Below, one piece after another: positions 1 through 9,960 of a stretch of 64,000 nucleotides of DNA. The DNA is from Styela clava. Taxonomy: Eukaryota > Chordata > Ascidiacea > Stolidobranchia > Styelidae. The position numbers and the translations under genes were made by a program. Under the pieces are notes generated by a model. The model saw only the letters and a program-made list of their open reading frames with translations, was not told the origin of the DNA and did not search any database. Location of the stretch: assembly GCF_964204865.1 (NCBI RefSeq), contig NC_135264.1, positions 7,160,001 through 7,224,000 of the forward strand, written 5' to 3'. The number at the start of each line of letters is the position of its first letter. The stretch's first letter is position 1.

Positions 1-19
1 ACGGAATGTATCAGCATGA

Positions 20-37
20 CAGAGTTTGGACCACCCT
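20..37. mobile_element. possible hAT-type element right end (partial)
   Basis: Read on the minus strand from 37 the sequence is CAGGGTGGTCCAAACTCTG, which resembles hAT termini (CAGxGGTxxxCAAACT). The rest of the element would lie left of the window, so neither the partner end nor a target duplication can be tested. Confidence 0.2.
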
Positions 38-510
38 GGTCTACCTTATCAAGAAACTCCCGACTTTGCTGACCAATATATCGTTGAAATGCGATCGTGG
101 AACCGCCACATAGTGTAAATAGTTCATTGGTCCAATTGTTGAAGAAAATAAAAAAATTTTCAAAATAAAAATGCGGCAACAAGGTGCAGCAACAAGGTAA
201 ATACTAGAAAGCAAAAACCACAACATTTTGAGAAAACGACTCATAGGCTCATTTCGTGTCCAATAAATAAGTTTCAGTGTTTCTTTTTAGTAAAGAAGGT
301 TAATATGATACTTGAAGACAAAAAATAAGCGAACATTTTGAAGTTTGAGTCGTCTGTTGAACTTGTAATATTTTAATAAATACCGATAAACTATATAAAA
401 TTCTGCTCTAAAATTTCTGTGATGCCCCTCCTTGCTTGGTACCCTAAGCACGTGCTTATATTGTTTAATGGTTAATCCGGCGCTGTCAGTACCTGTCATG
501 TTTGTTCAAT
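38..510. other. AT-rich non-coding stretch
   Basis: No convincing exon, RNA gene or repeat boundary is visible. The open frames on the minus strand here are short, lack splice context and have AT-driven composition. Confidence 0.4.
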
Positions 511-511
511 G

Positions 512-534
512 TATATATATATATATATATATAT
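512..534. repeat. (TA)n microsatellite
   Basis: Uninterrupted alternating TA dinucleotides, followed by TTTTATA. A simple low-complexity tract. Confidence 0.9.
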
Positions 535-635
535 TTTATACAATATGAATTTTTTCTTTTATTTTTTCAAATTTGGTATACTGTTCCTTGAACTGACACA
601 TATTAAATTTGTATTGCAAAAACTATGCAAGTTTT

Positions 636-917
636 ACGAAAAATCAACATTAAACCGTGCATACAGAAACTGTAGCCTACTCATTTAGAAACTGGCTATA
701 CACTATCAGCAGTACTCGACCTGTTGTGAAATCAGATTTTCCGCAAACATGAAAATTTATAAACAAATATATTGTTACTAAGAACTGTTCTATATCAAAA
801 GTTATCAACTAGAAATCAAGCTAAAAATATTTACCGTCTTTATTACCGCAGACAAAAAATCAACATTGAACCATGCATATACAGAAACTGTATTAATTTA
901 GAAACTGATTATACACT
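636..917 (+). repeat. imperfect duplicated segment
   Basis: The segment starting AAAATCAACATTAAACCGTG near 636 recurs near 857 with a few changes, about 221 bp apart. The intervening part (about 743-842) recurs again at 2,246-2,354 beyond the hAT element. These are copies of one unidentified AT-rich repeat that was already present when the hAT element inserted. Confidence 0.6.
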
Positions 918-922
918 TATAC

Positions 923-2174
923 CAGGGGTGTGCAACCTTTATTACAGGAGAGCCAGGTACAAGTAACTGGGTGAAGCCGCGGGCCGCACCTAGAAACTCT
1001 ACCTACGAAAGGCTCTGGATACGAAAAGTCCGAATTACGAAAATTTTTATCGTAAAAATATTGCTACGGCTATCGTAAGATTTTCTACATACGAAAGGCC
1101 GAAAACTTAAAAATATGTGCAGTGATATTTGTTTATCTTAGAAAAATTTAATGCAGTGCTTGAATAAGCAATGTCCAATTCGAATTTAAAAATCGAATAT
1201 CGCGACCTTCGAATATCGTTTTTCGTGTTTATAAGAATATCGAATATGGCGCACATATCCTAGCGCCGTCGTCCACGTTTTGATTTGAAATATTTTACAA
1301 TTATTGACCCGTTTTTTCCCCGCGGGCATAGCGAAATTTAGTGAGAAGACGATGATACAATAAAAAAATTTGAATTGCATGTGTGCGTGCTCATTATCGA
1401 AAATTACGTTCTCTCTCAGCGGTCAGCTTTTGCCGCCTCCTCCCACTCTCTGCGGTCTTCGTTTAGCGTAGCCTAGTCTACCCAACGCCAAAGATAAACA
1501 AACATACCGTTCGTAGTGTTTTTATTCGGTATTTCTCTGTTCTTTCTTTTTTCCATATGTACCTTCTTTATTTATGATGCAGTAATTTAAGTCTAACATG
1601 TATTTGTTGCGGGTTCTAACCATTATTATGATTTATACAAATGTTATGTCCATTTTGTAGGGGCTTAGACCGTTAGGGCATTTACAGGTGAAATGTATCC
1701 CTACTTACGGAATTTTCTACCTACGAAGGAATTTACGAAACGAATAAATTATGTAGATAGAGTTTATACTGTAGTTGCAAGCACAACTTTTTTATTGATC
1801 TTATGGCATTGTTAGGGGTTCTAGCAGAAATGTTGAGTTAAAATGCATAGATTTCTAATGAAAACAGCTATTCAAATTTATTATCACACCGACTTTAAAC
1901 GAATACAGTATAAAAAACCTGTTTTTATAACATTTTTTTGTTTGTTTTTGGAACAGGATTTTGCTAACTAGTTTTGCTAATATGACAGTAGCAGTCAAGT
2001 ACTGGTATTGACTTTGCGCCGCAAAGAGATTAGAATTGCTCGCACATACCAGATTAACTAAACTAAAAACTCGTTTCGCGAACACACTATTTAACATTGG
2101 CACTTCTCCGCGGTCCGCACAATTTTTCCTTGCGGGCCGCATTTGGTCCGCGGGCCGCAGTTTACACACTCCTG
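923..2174. mobile_element. non-autonomous hAT transposon with 8-bp target duplication
   Basis: The left end reads CAGGGGTGTGCAA and the right end, on the other strand, CAGGAGTGTGTAA, giving terminal inverted repeats of about 13 bp with two mismatches. Directly outside lie identical 8-bp direct repeats ACTTATAC (915-922 and 2,175-2,182), the target duplication size expected of hAT elements. Both subterminal regions are rich in GCGGGCCGC-like motifs. The 1,252-bp interior has no transposase-like frame, so it would need a transposase supplied in trans. A nested element may occupy about 990-1,774. Confidence 0.88.
990..1774. mobile_element. possible nested inverted-repeat element inside the hAT element
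   Basis: The left side carries GAAACTCTACCTACGAAAG and the right side, reverse-complemented, carries TAAACTCTATCTACATAATT. Both are followed inward by more TACGAAA-type motifs, so they form a diverged terminal inverted repeat. The junctions are not sharp and I see no clear target duplication. It may instead be part of the hAT interior. Confidence 0.35.
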
Positions 2175-2182
2175 ACTTATAC

Positions 2183-2312
2183 ATATTTTAAAAGGTCATT
2201 TTGATATCACTATGAACAATACTCAACCTCTTTTGATATCAGATATTTCGCACACATGAAAATTCATAAAGAAGTTTATTGTTACTAAGAACCGTTCTAT
2301 ATCAAAATTTAT
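2183..2312. other. flank of hAT element, repeat-derived
   Basis: From about 2,246 it matches the segment at 743-842 (ATGAAAATT, TTGTTACTAAGAAC, ATATTTACCGTCTT motifs). No gene is seen. Confidence 0.5.
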
Positions 2313-3080
2313 CAGCTAGAAATCAGGCTATAAATATTTACCGTCTTGATGACCGCAGGTCTTGTCAAAATTTTACTTGGCTGTTGAGTTATCAATGAAA
2401 CTAATGTTTCTATTCTATCACCCTACTATTCTTAAAATAAATATTTAAAGCCTCACCGTTAGCATTGCCCCCTGGTATGTATATCTGTCATCGCCAGTTT
2501 TTCCTTGGATCCGAACTATGGAAAAACAAAATAATTAGCAGTTACCGACTGATAATGTTATCTAGAGACTGTAAACATTAGAAAGAAATTTTAAAGCGAT
2601 TTTGCCATACTTCTCACACGTCTACATCACAATAGTAATAATGAAGTATTTGAATTTAGAAAGAGTTCAAGGATTAAAATATGTGGTACCGTGTCCGTCA
2701 GCTAAAAATCAGGCTATAAATATTTACCGTCTTGATGACCGCAGGTTTTGTCAAAATTTTACTTGGCTGTTGAGTTATCAATGAAACTAATGTTTCTATT
2801 CTTTCACCCTACTATTCTTAAAATAAATATTTAAAGCCTCACCGTTAGCTTTGCCCCCTGGTATGTATATCTGTCATCGCCAGTTTTTCCTTGGATCCGA
2901 ACTATGGAAGAACAAAATAATTAGCAGTTACCGACTGATAATGTTATCTAGAGACTGTAAACATTAGAAAGAAATTTTAAAGCGATTTTGCCATACTTCT
3001 CACACGTCTACATCACAATAGTAATAATGAAGTATTTGAATTTAGAAAGAGTTCAAGGATTAAAATATGTGGTACCGTGT
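2313..3080 (+). repeat. 386-bp tandem duplication (two copies)
   Basis: Copy 1 is 2,313-2,698 and copy 2 is 2,699-3,080. Both begin CAGCTAxAAATCAGGCTATA and end at GTGGTACCGTGT, 386 bp apart throughout, with only a few substitutions (for example GTTAGCATT versus GTTAGCTTT). The high identity indicates a recent event. No coding potential is evident. Confidence 0.9.
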
Positions 3081-3140
3081 TGGTTTGCAGAGATTGCATT
3101 ATACGCATTGAAAAAGCGAGTTATTTTTGAATATTAAACA

Positions 3141-3344
3141 CTAATACTGACTGTAAAGTTTTTTTCCCGGTAAGAATCTATATTTATTCACAACAATTCG
3201 ATAATATCGAAGATTTGCAAAATTCTTGGCAAAAGGGGGTAAAAGCGGCTTCATGAAATCACACGCAGTGTCTTCTGGTCCCCACATGTATCCGTGCGCC
3301 ATACACACGTACAGCAGAAGTAGAAGTTTTATCACTATTGTCAT
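3141..3344 (-). CDS. candidate first exon of a secreted protein, Reeler-like start
   Basis: The 67-residue frame starts with a hydrophobic leader (MTIVIKLLLLLYVCMAHG), typical of a signal peptide. It is followed by YMWGPEDTACDFMKPLLPP. The spacing of Gly-Pro, Ala-Cys and Met-x-Pro resembles the N-terminus of Reeler domains in extracellular proteins. That resemblance is from memory of the family, not a search. The frame then runs into lower-quality sequence and a stop, so a real gene would splice onward to lower coordinates, where I find no matching exon; the 386-bp duplication lies there. It may be a gene relic or a chance leader. Confidence 0.3.
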   Translation of the reverse strand: MTIVIKLLLLLYVCMAHGYMWGPEDTACDFMKPLLPPFAKNFANLRYYRIVVNKYRFLPGKKLYSQY

Positions 3345-3473
3345 CTCACTGGACTAATTGAGAACAAAGAAACATTTTAATAGGCGATGCAAGAATGGCA
3401 CCTAAATCTATATAATTGTCTTCAATCTGCACTTCGTTCCATAAACGATTGTCGACATTAGAAAGAAAAAAAT
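3345..3473. other. non-coding stretch
   Basis: AT-rich; nothing recognisable apart from being upstream of the candidate secreted-protein exon on the minus strand. Confidence 0.3.
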
Positions 3474-3703
3474 GGGTACTCCTGAACCAAGATAGCGGGC
3501 ACCGGAACGCAATATGTGTACCAGGTTAGGGTCCTGCCATATTTTCATTCCAATTTTCTTTATTTTAGTTCTATTCCAAGTTCGGTGACTAGCCAAGCGA
3601 CTCTCGTAGTATTTGTGCCTGAAATTATGGCCTAACACTAATCTGGTACGAATACTACGTTCCGGTGTCCGCCATCTTGGTTCACATATTACAGGAGTAC
3701 CCA
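3474..3703. mobile_element. short inverted-repeat element (MITE-like)
   Basis: The left end GGGTACTCCTGAACCAAGAT and the right end (reverse complement GGGTACTCCTG, then GAACCAAGATGGCGGACACC after a short insertion) are inverted copies. The match runs inward through CACCGGAACG and GTACCAGxTTAG. The element is about 230 bp with no coding capacity, and the middle contains an AT-rich loop region. Flanks are A-rich on both sides, so the target duplication is ambiguous. Confidence 0.7.
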
Positions 3704-4079
3704 CCGAAAAATGTATGATTCAAGTATTGTACAGCGAATTGATCGGCCTCGTGTAGTCATATAGTAGGGGCGGTTGAGCGAAAAATTTATTCATTCATCC
3801 AACATTAAAACTAACTATTATCCATTCAGTAAGAACAACAAAAATATCAATTTTGTTTGAAAATTAACCCCACCTCGTTGCTCAAAAAGAATCCGCGATA
3901 ATTCACTTTATACAAGGTAACGTACACCAACCTCTGATTCTAAACATTATATCTGATGCTTTACAGGCTGGAAATTCATTATTGCCAGAGGGCAAAACAC
4001 AAAAGCATTACCTAATATTAAAAAATTATAATATATACACATCTACTGTAGGCTACTTGTGGTATTGCGACGAATTTTG
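3704..4079. other. intergenic stretch
   Basis: It lies downstream of the last exon of the minus-strand gene candidate and should contain its 3' untranslated region. No AATAAA-type signal could be assigned with confidence. Confidence 0.35.
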
Positions 4080-5546
4080 TTATTTCTCCCGAGTTTTCGA
4101 CTTTCGTTTGTTGGCTCTCAACTTATTTCCACTTTCACAATTAAGCGATTGCGACTCCGATCCACTGAATCCCTGCAAGATATTATCTATGATGTCATTG
4201 ACATTGTAATTTGAAATAAGACATGTTTGATATTTGTATGAAATAATCAACAATAAATGCGATACCATTTCACGTCACGCTTGTCTGATTTCCCCGGCAG
4301 CACAATACTCAAAACCACATTTCAAAGTTATACTTCGATTTCAATTAACGCATTTGCTTTAACTTGAAACAGTTAATTTACAAATAAGTTGCTTAACTCG
4401 TTTTCATATACTTACGGTTGTGTATGAATAAAAAGCTAATTCGTTTCTTGCCATCTCCAAATCATAAACAAATTACCTTTAAAAATAATACAATCAATAC
4501 AAACGATGTATGTTGAATAGTCGGTTGCAATCGTGATCTCCGTGTCGCCATTTTCAATAGATTCAACTGTAACCGTACACACATGGATTATACAAACGGT
4601 TTTGTTACAACCATAGTGATCACAATCGAAGTAATTGATCACACTATATAGAAATATTGAATCAATCAGATTATAAAATGTTATTTTTCAACAGTGCCCT
4701 CGTTGACTAATGAATTGCTTAGTTTATTAGATATCAGATATTGCTTTTTTGCTAAAAATGGATTCCAGTGCATAGTTACTTTTTTTATAAATCGAAAATT
4801 CTAGTATCTCGTCCGTTGGCCCAATGCCACATTTTCACATATATACTTACTTCCACGCAAGGCTGTATTCACGAAAAAAGCTCATTCTTCAGCTACCATT
4901 ATCTGCTGCTTTCGAACATGTATATAATCGCCGTGATATCCTGATGAATTAATTCCCTTTGAAAATAACACAATACCTTCTTGCGCAGCTGCTGTGTCAT
5001 GGACGTGCGAATAAACTCGAGAGTCTCTATGATCTGCGTCTTCTGTAATTTTAGAAATAGTTCCAATTTACAACTAATAAATCAGATAGTGTTTAACAAC
5101 TGAGAACTCACGAATTCCTCGATATGTTGCTGTTTCCTTGATTTTGAAAAGTGCGACCACGAATTCTTTAGGCTCAGATCTATGTTTGAAAATATAAATA
5201 ACGTGTAATAGACTGCATTGTCAAAATAGAATTATGAAGCTGCTTTAGATTCATTTTATATTAAGCTTTTTAAAACAATGTTTCTCATCATCTACTCAAA
5301 AATAAAATAGCAGGTGAACATCCAATTTTGTTAATGTGTTTCTCACAATCCTTCACAGGTTACACTCAACATTTATTTATCTGCACAATCGATATGCTTT
5401 GGCGCCCTAAAAACAGAATGTTGCTGCCGCGGGAATGCGATGTCAAAATGCCCATTAAACTCAACAATATCATTATCATAGTAACTTACCCAGAATAATA
5501 ATAATTCTTAAAATGAAATTTCACGAATTCAGCCCGCGCCGCTTCG
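4080..5546 (-). CDS. candidate multi-exon protein-coding gene (unknown product)
   Basis: Five minus-strand exons fit GT-AG rules. In transcription order: 5,546-5,490 (acceptor AATTCAG, donor GG|GTAAGT; 18 codons, ends phase 2). A short unresolved exon between 5,489 and 5,180. Then 5,179-5,112 (donor TTC|GTGAGT); 5,042-4,977 (acceptor TTACAG, donor AAG|GTATTG); 4,566-4,501 (acceptor TTACAG, donor TTT|GTATTG); 4,172-4,080 (acceptor TTGCAG, stop TAA). The last four exons join in phase 0 with no internal stop. The 5,043-5,111 intron is only 69 bp. The encoded chain has a helix-prone stretch (HIEEFKTQIIETLEF), then Ser/Gln-rich and basic parts, ending in KRKSKTREK, which could be a nuclear signal. 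No start codon was found before the repeat block at 5,878. I do not recognise the family. Confidence 0.5.
5043..5111 (-). other. 69-bp intron of the candidate gene
   Basis: It starts GTGAGT and ends TTACAG on the minus strand. Both flanking exons stay open in the same frame. This is the best supported junction of the gene model. Confidence 0.5.
5181..5489 (-). other. intron region with an unresolved small exon
   Basis: The reading phases on both sides require an exon here that supplies 1 nt first and leaves 1 nt over. Two options fit: one after TTTTTAG near 5,413 with donor GTGCAG, or one after GCGGCAG near 5,430 with donor GTTGAG. Both keep an open frame; neither donor is strong. Confidence 0.3.
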
Positions 5547-5696
5547 CTGAATTATAATAACAAAACAGCTTTATTGACGAATATATTCTTTACGTGTCAA
5601 AATTTGTTTTGAGAAACTAAATTATACTATAACATAACAAGTATATAATTCACAATCACTCGTTTAATGAGCCTATAATTGATTATAATTAGAGAA
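5547..5696. promoter_or_regulatory. possible bidirectional intergenic region
   Basis: AT-rich spacer of 150 bp between the upstream-most minus-strand exon found and a plus-strand start codon. It could be a shared promoter, or an intron if the minus-strand gene extends further. No specific motif is claimed. Confidence 0.2.
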
Positions 5697-5801
5697 ATGG
5701 CAACAGTACGTAAAAATGTAGATGCTGAGCGCAAATGGTTTAATGACGCTGAAAATATTCAAAGGATCAGTCTTCGCGCACTGCTTGGAATTTCTGGGTG
5801 A
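5697..5801 (+). CDS. candidate first exon of a plus-strand gene (truncated)
   Basis: The ATG lies in a good context (GAAATGG). The frame gives 34 residues starting MATVRKNVDAERKWFNDAEN, charged and non-repetitive, with a stop overlapping a possible donor (TCTGG|GTGAAA). If it is an exon, splicing would have to continue to the right, but the foldback-like repeats start at 5,878, so the gene may be broken or have a long repeat-filled intron. I do not recognise the product. Confidence 0.35.
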   Translation: MATVRKNVDAERKWFNDAENIQRISLRALLGISG

Positions 5802-5877
5802 AAAAATGTGATTCATTGGCCATTCCTTTGGTTTTTAACTTTCCGAAATACGTGCTACCCGCCAATGACTTGCAACC

Positions 5878-5919
5878 TTTAATTTTGGCCCGCAAACGAC
5901 AAAAGTTTGCCGACCTCTG
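5878..5919 (-). repeat. junction motif J1 (hAT-like end)
   Basis: On the minus strand it reads CAGAGGTCGGCAAACTTTTG and then GTCGTTTGCGGGCCAAAATT, close to hAT terminal sequences. The same motif separates the repeat units across the window. A type (GGCCCGC, CTCTG): 5,878, 9,918, 14,521, about 22,283, about 24,912. B type (GGCACGC or GGCAAGC, CTCGG): 7,538, 9,041, 17,201, 18,103, 19,681, 21,286, 23,950. Left of 5,878 the sequence is unique. Confidence 0.7.
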
Positions 5920-7573
5920 GTTTACACTTTAGAGCCAGTGAAGTTATACAGTGATCCCAACACAAATCCTCGACCCACTGCCCTATCTCCCTCGACTTTC
6001 CTATTCTCGATCCTCTGCCCTGTTTCCCTCGCCCAACTGCTCCACCTCTCTCAACCTTCCTATCCTCGACCCACCGCCTTATCTCCCTCAACCTTCCTAT
6101 CCTCGACCCACTGTCCTATTTCCCCCAAACTTCCTATTCCCTTCAACCTCTTTATCCTCGACTCATTGACCTATCTCCCTCAACTTTTCTTTCCTCTATC
6201 CACTGCCTCTGCCTCGAATTTCCCACCCTCGACCCACTTTCCGACCTCCATCAACTTACTTATCTTCGACCTACGACGCTATACCACTCAGCCTCTAACC
6301 TAACGGCGCTACAAAGAACTCCACCATCTTGCAACCAACTTCCATGTGTTACACTGGTCGAGTATGCCAATAAGATGATTCAATCGTACGTCGACAAAAC
6401 ATGATTAACGGCATTCGTAAATGTAGGCTGGAAGCTCAATTGGTAATCAATAACCATAATGAGTGGCTTAAAAATGTGCTACTAATTAAGCTACTGGTGG
6501 CCTCTGGTTTGATGTGACCGTTTTTAAAAATTCGAAAGGTCATTCGATATCGACATGCATGAGTTCATTTTCAGAAACTCATTCAATGTCGCTTGTATTT
6601 CCGTTCAAGACCAAACGATGAGGAAATAATAAAATATTTGCACGCTTAGTCATTTTCAACGAATGTTCTGCCATATTCTGTTGTATATACAAATTTCTTT
6701 TACGTGACTGAGATGGCTGAAAAGTCAAAAACAGTCAAAAATATAAGTCGCTCAGTGTGTAATCCCTTCCAAACTATTTTAGAGCCATGAAATGTTTTGT
6801 CGTAGCTAGCGTTACCAACTGCCCTTTAATTCAGCGTATAGTCCCAAAATTGAGCTTATCTTATCTGCAACTTAATTAATAAAGTAGCAAAGGACGCAGT
6901 TAGTACGTTATCTTTGGCATCGCTTTTACTATAAAATGTTGAAAAAAAATACTTTATACCGACCAGAGGAGCACTATTGCTTATTTCGGATCAGCATCAT
7001 ATCTGCCACAAGACTCACGACATAGCCAATTATTGAGGGCATAAAACGGCCTGCTAAAATTTAGAAAACTGTTATTCTCAACAAAAAAACCCATCAGTAG
7101 CCCAATTAGTAAAACATTTTTAAACTGCGAATTGAGGTTATTGTTTAATATTTGAGATTCCAGCCTACATATACGAATTCTGTCAATCATGTTTTGTCGA
7201 AGTGCGATTGAATCATCTCATTGGCATACACGACCAGTATAACCCATGGAAGTTGGTCACAAGATAGTAAAGTTCAGTGTGGCGATCGGGTCGTAAATAA
7301 AGCGCCGTTAGATCAGTTACCGAATAGTATAGCACCGTAGGTAAAAGTAAGTTGTGGCAGATAGGGGAGTGGGTCTGAAGATAGCTAGGTTGAGGGAGAT
7401 AGGACAGTAAGTCGAAAGGAGAGAGTTTGATGGAGGTAAGGCGGTGGTTCGAGAATGTGAAAGTTGGGGAGAAAGAGCAGAGGGTCGAGGATGGGAAAGT
7501 TGAGGGAGGTCGGGCAGTGAGTAAGGTCGAGGACCTTTTGGCACGCAAACGACAAAAATTTGCCGACCTCGGG
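5920..7573 (+). mobile_element. foldback-like unit E1 (long form)
   Basis: Order: CT-rich minisatellite arm (about 5,975-6,300), inner arm with GTACGTCGACAAAACATGAT (about 6,301-6,510), unique middle (about 6,511-7,060), inner arm inverted (about 7,061-7,320), GA-rich arm (about 7,340-7,530), B-type junction motif. The two sides can pair into a long hairpin. No frame resembles a transposase; the open frames in the arms are translations of low-complexity repeats. Confidence 0.65.
6024..6134 (+). repeat. 37-bp CT-rich minisatellite (representative stretch)
   Basis: TATCCTCGACCCAC recurs at 6,061 and 6,098, exactly 37 bp apart. The unit is CTATCTCCCTCAACCTTC followed by CTATCCTCGACCCACYGCC. All CT-rich (+) and GA-rich (-) arms of the foldback-like units are built from diverged versions of this unit. 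Confidence 0.8.
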
Positions 7574-9046
7574 TTTAGACTTCAGAGCCAGTGAAGTACT
7601 TCCCTTTCTCCCTCAACCTTCCTATCCTCGACCCACCGCCCTATCTCTCTCAACCGTCTATCCTCGATCCACTGTCCTATTTCCCCCAAACTTCCTCTCC
7701 CCTTCAACCTCTTCATCCTTGACTCATTGCCATATCTCCCTCAACTTTTCTTTCCTCTATCCTCTGCACTATCCGCCTCAAATTTCCCACCCTCGACCCA
7801 CTTTCCGATCTCCATCAAGCTACTTACCTTCGACTTACGACGCAATACGACTCAGCCCCTAACCTAACGGCACTACAATCACGACTAGATCGTCAAAAAG
7901 AACTCCACCATCTTGCAACCAACTTCCATGTGTTATACTGGTCGAGTATGCCAATGAGATGATTCAAACGTACGTCGACAAAACATGATTGACGGCATTC
8001 GTAAATGTAGGCTGGAATCTCAATTGATAATCAATAACCATAATGAGTGGCTTAAAAATGGGCTACTACATAAGCTACTGATGGCGTCGGGTTTGAGGTG
8101 ATTGTTTGTTTTTAAAATTTTGAAATGCCATTCGATATCGCAAACCTGAGTTCATTTTCCGAAACTCATTCAATGTCGCTTGTATTTCCGTTCAAGGCAA
8201 AACGATGAGGAAATAATAAAATATTTGCATGCGTAGTCATTTTCAACGAATGTTCTGCCATATACTGTTGTATATACAAATTTCTTTTACGTGACTGAGA
8301 AGACTGAAAAGTCAAAAACAGTCAAAAATATAAGTCGCTCAGTGAGTGTAATCCCTTCCAAACTATTTTAGAGCCATGAAATGTTTTGTCGTAGCTAGCG
8401 TTACCAACTGCCCTTTGATTCAGCGTATAGTCCCAAAATTGAGCTTATCTTATCTGCAACTTGATGAAGTTGCAAAGGACGCACTAAACGGCCTGTTAAA
8501 ATTTAGAAATCTGTTATTCCCAATAAAAAACCATCAGTAGCCCAATTAGTAAAACATTTTTAAACTGCCAATTAAGGTTATTGTTTAATATTTGAGATTC
8601 CAGCCTACATATACGAATGCTGTCAATCATGTTTTGTCGACGTACGATTGAATCATCTCATTGGCATACACGACCAGTATAACCCATGGAAGTTGGTCGC
8701 AAGATAGTAGAGTTCAGTGTGGCGATCGGGTCGTGAATAAAGCGCCGTTAGGTTAGGAGCTGAGTGGTGTAGCGTCGTAGGTCAAAGATAAGTAACTTGA
8801 TGGAGATCGGAAAGTGGGACGAGGGTGGGAAATTCGAGGCAGATAGTGCAGTGGGTAGAGGAAAGAAAAGTTGAGGGAGATATGGCAATGAGTCGAGGAA
8901 AGAGGTTGAAGGGGATAGGAAGTTTGGGGGAAATAGGACAGTGGATCGAGGATAGGACGGTTGAAGAAGATAGAGCGGTGGGTCGAGAATAGGAAGGTTG
9001 AGGGAGAAAGGGCAGCACCTCACTGGCTCTGAAGTCTAAACCCGAG
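7574..9046. mobile_element. foldback-like unit E2, symmetric ends
   Basis: Starts GGTTTAGACTTCAGAGCCAG and ends with the inverted copy (CTGGCTCTGAAGTCTAAACC at about 9,023-9,042). Both outer arms are therefore the same arm in opposite orientation, unlike E1. The middle with GAAATGTTTTGTCGTAGCTA is at about 8,380. This is the clearest complete foldback structure in the window. Confidence 0.65.
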
Positions 9047-9080
9047 GTCGCCAAACTTTCGTCGTTTGCGTGCCAAAAGT

Positions 9081-9917
9081 ACTCCGTTAGACACTTAAAA
9101 CTGTCCTCGACCCACTGCCCTATCTCCATGACACACTGCCCGACCTCCCTCCACTTTCCTATCCTCGACCCTCTGCTCTTTCTCCCCAACTTTCACATTC
9201 TTGAACCAACGCTTTATCTCCCTCAATATTTTATCAAATATTTTATTATTTCCTCATCGTTTTGTCTTGAACGTTGAATGAGTTGAATGAGTTTCTGAAA
9301 TGAACTCAGGCATGTCGATATCGAATGACCTTTCGAAATTTTGAAAACAGTCACCTCAAACCCGAGGCCACCAGTAGCTTAATTAGTAGCACATTTTTAA
9401 GCCACTCATTATGGTTATTGATTACCAATTGAGATTCCAGCGTACATTTACGAATGCCGTCAATCATGTTTTGTCGACGTACGATTGAATCATCTCATTG
9501 GCATACTCGACCAGTATATCACATGGAGGTTGGTCGCAAGATAGTAGAGTTCTTTTTGACGATCTAGTCGTGATTGTAGCACCGTTAGGTTAGGGGCTGA
9601 GTGGTGTAGCGTCGTGTTGATGGAGGTCCGACGGTGGGTCGAGGGTGGGAAGTTTGCGGCAGATAGTGCAGTGGATGAAGGAAAGAAAAGTTGAAGGAGA
9701 TATGGCAGTGAGTCGATGATAAAGAGGTTGAAGGGGATGGGTAATAGGACAGTGGGTCGATTGTAGGACGGTTGAGGGAGATAGGGCGGTGGGTCGAGGA
9801 TAGGAAGGTTGAGCAGTTGGGCGAGGGCGACAGGGCAGAGGATCGAGAGGTAAGGGCAGTGGGTGGCGTATTTGTGATGGGATGAATGTTTAACGTCACT
9901 AGCTCTGAAGTCTAAAC
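9081..9917 (-). mobile_element. foldback-like unit E3, internally deleted, inverted
   Basis: CT arm to about 9,220, then an abrupt jump into the middle at AATATTTTATTATTTCCTC (about 9,236), the inner arm, and a GA arm to about 9,896. The first inner arm and most of the middle are missing. Orientation is opposite to E1. Confidence 0.55.
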
Positions 9918-9960
9918 CAGAGGTCGGCAAACTTTTGTCGTTTGCGGGCCAAAATTACTC

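Noticed and set aside
41-499. Minus-strand frames in the first 500 bp as genes
   Set aside because: Composition is AT-driven, no splice or start support, and one crosses the possible hAT end at 20-37.
1855-2184. 109-codon minus-strand frame at the right end of the hAT element as a transposase remnant
   Set aside because: It begins outside the element, runs through the terminal repeat, and shows no DDE or dimerisation-domain features.
4436-4642. 68-codon minus-strand frame taken as a single exon
   Set aside because: The splice-consistent reading uses a different frame in 4,501-4,566 that stays in phase with exons on both sides.
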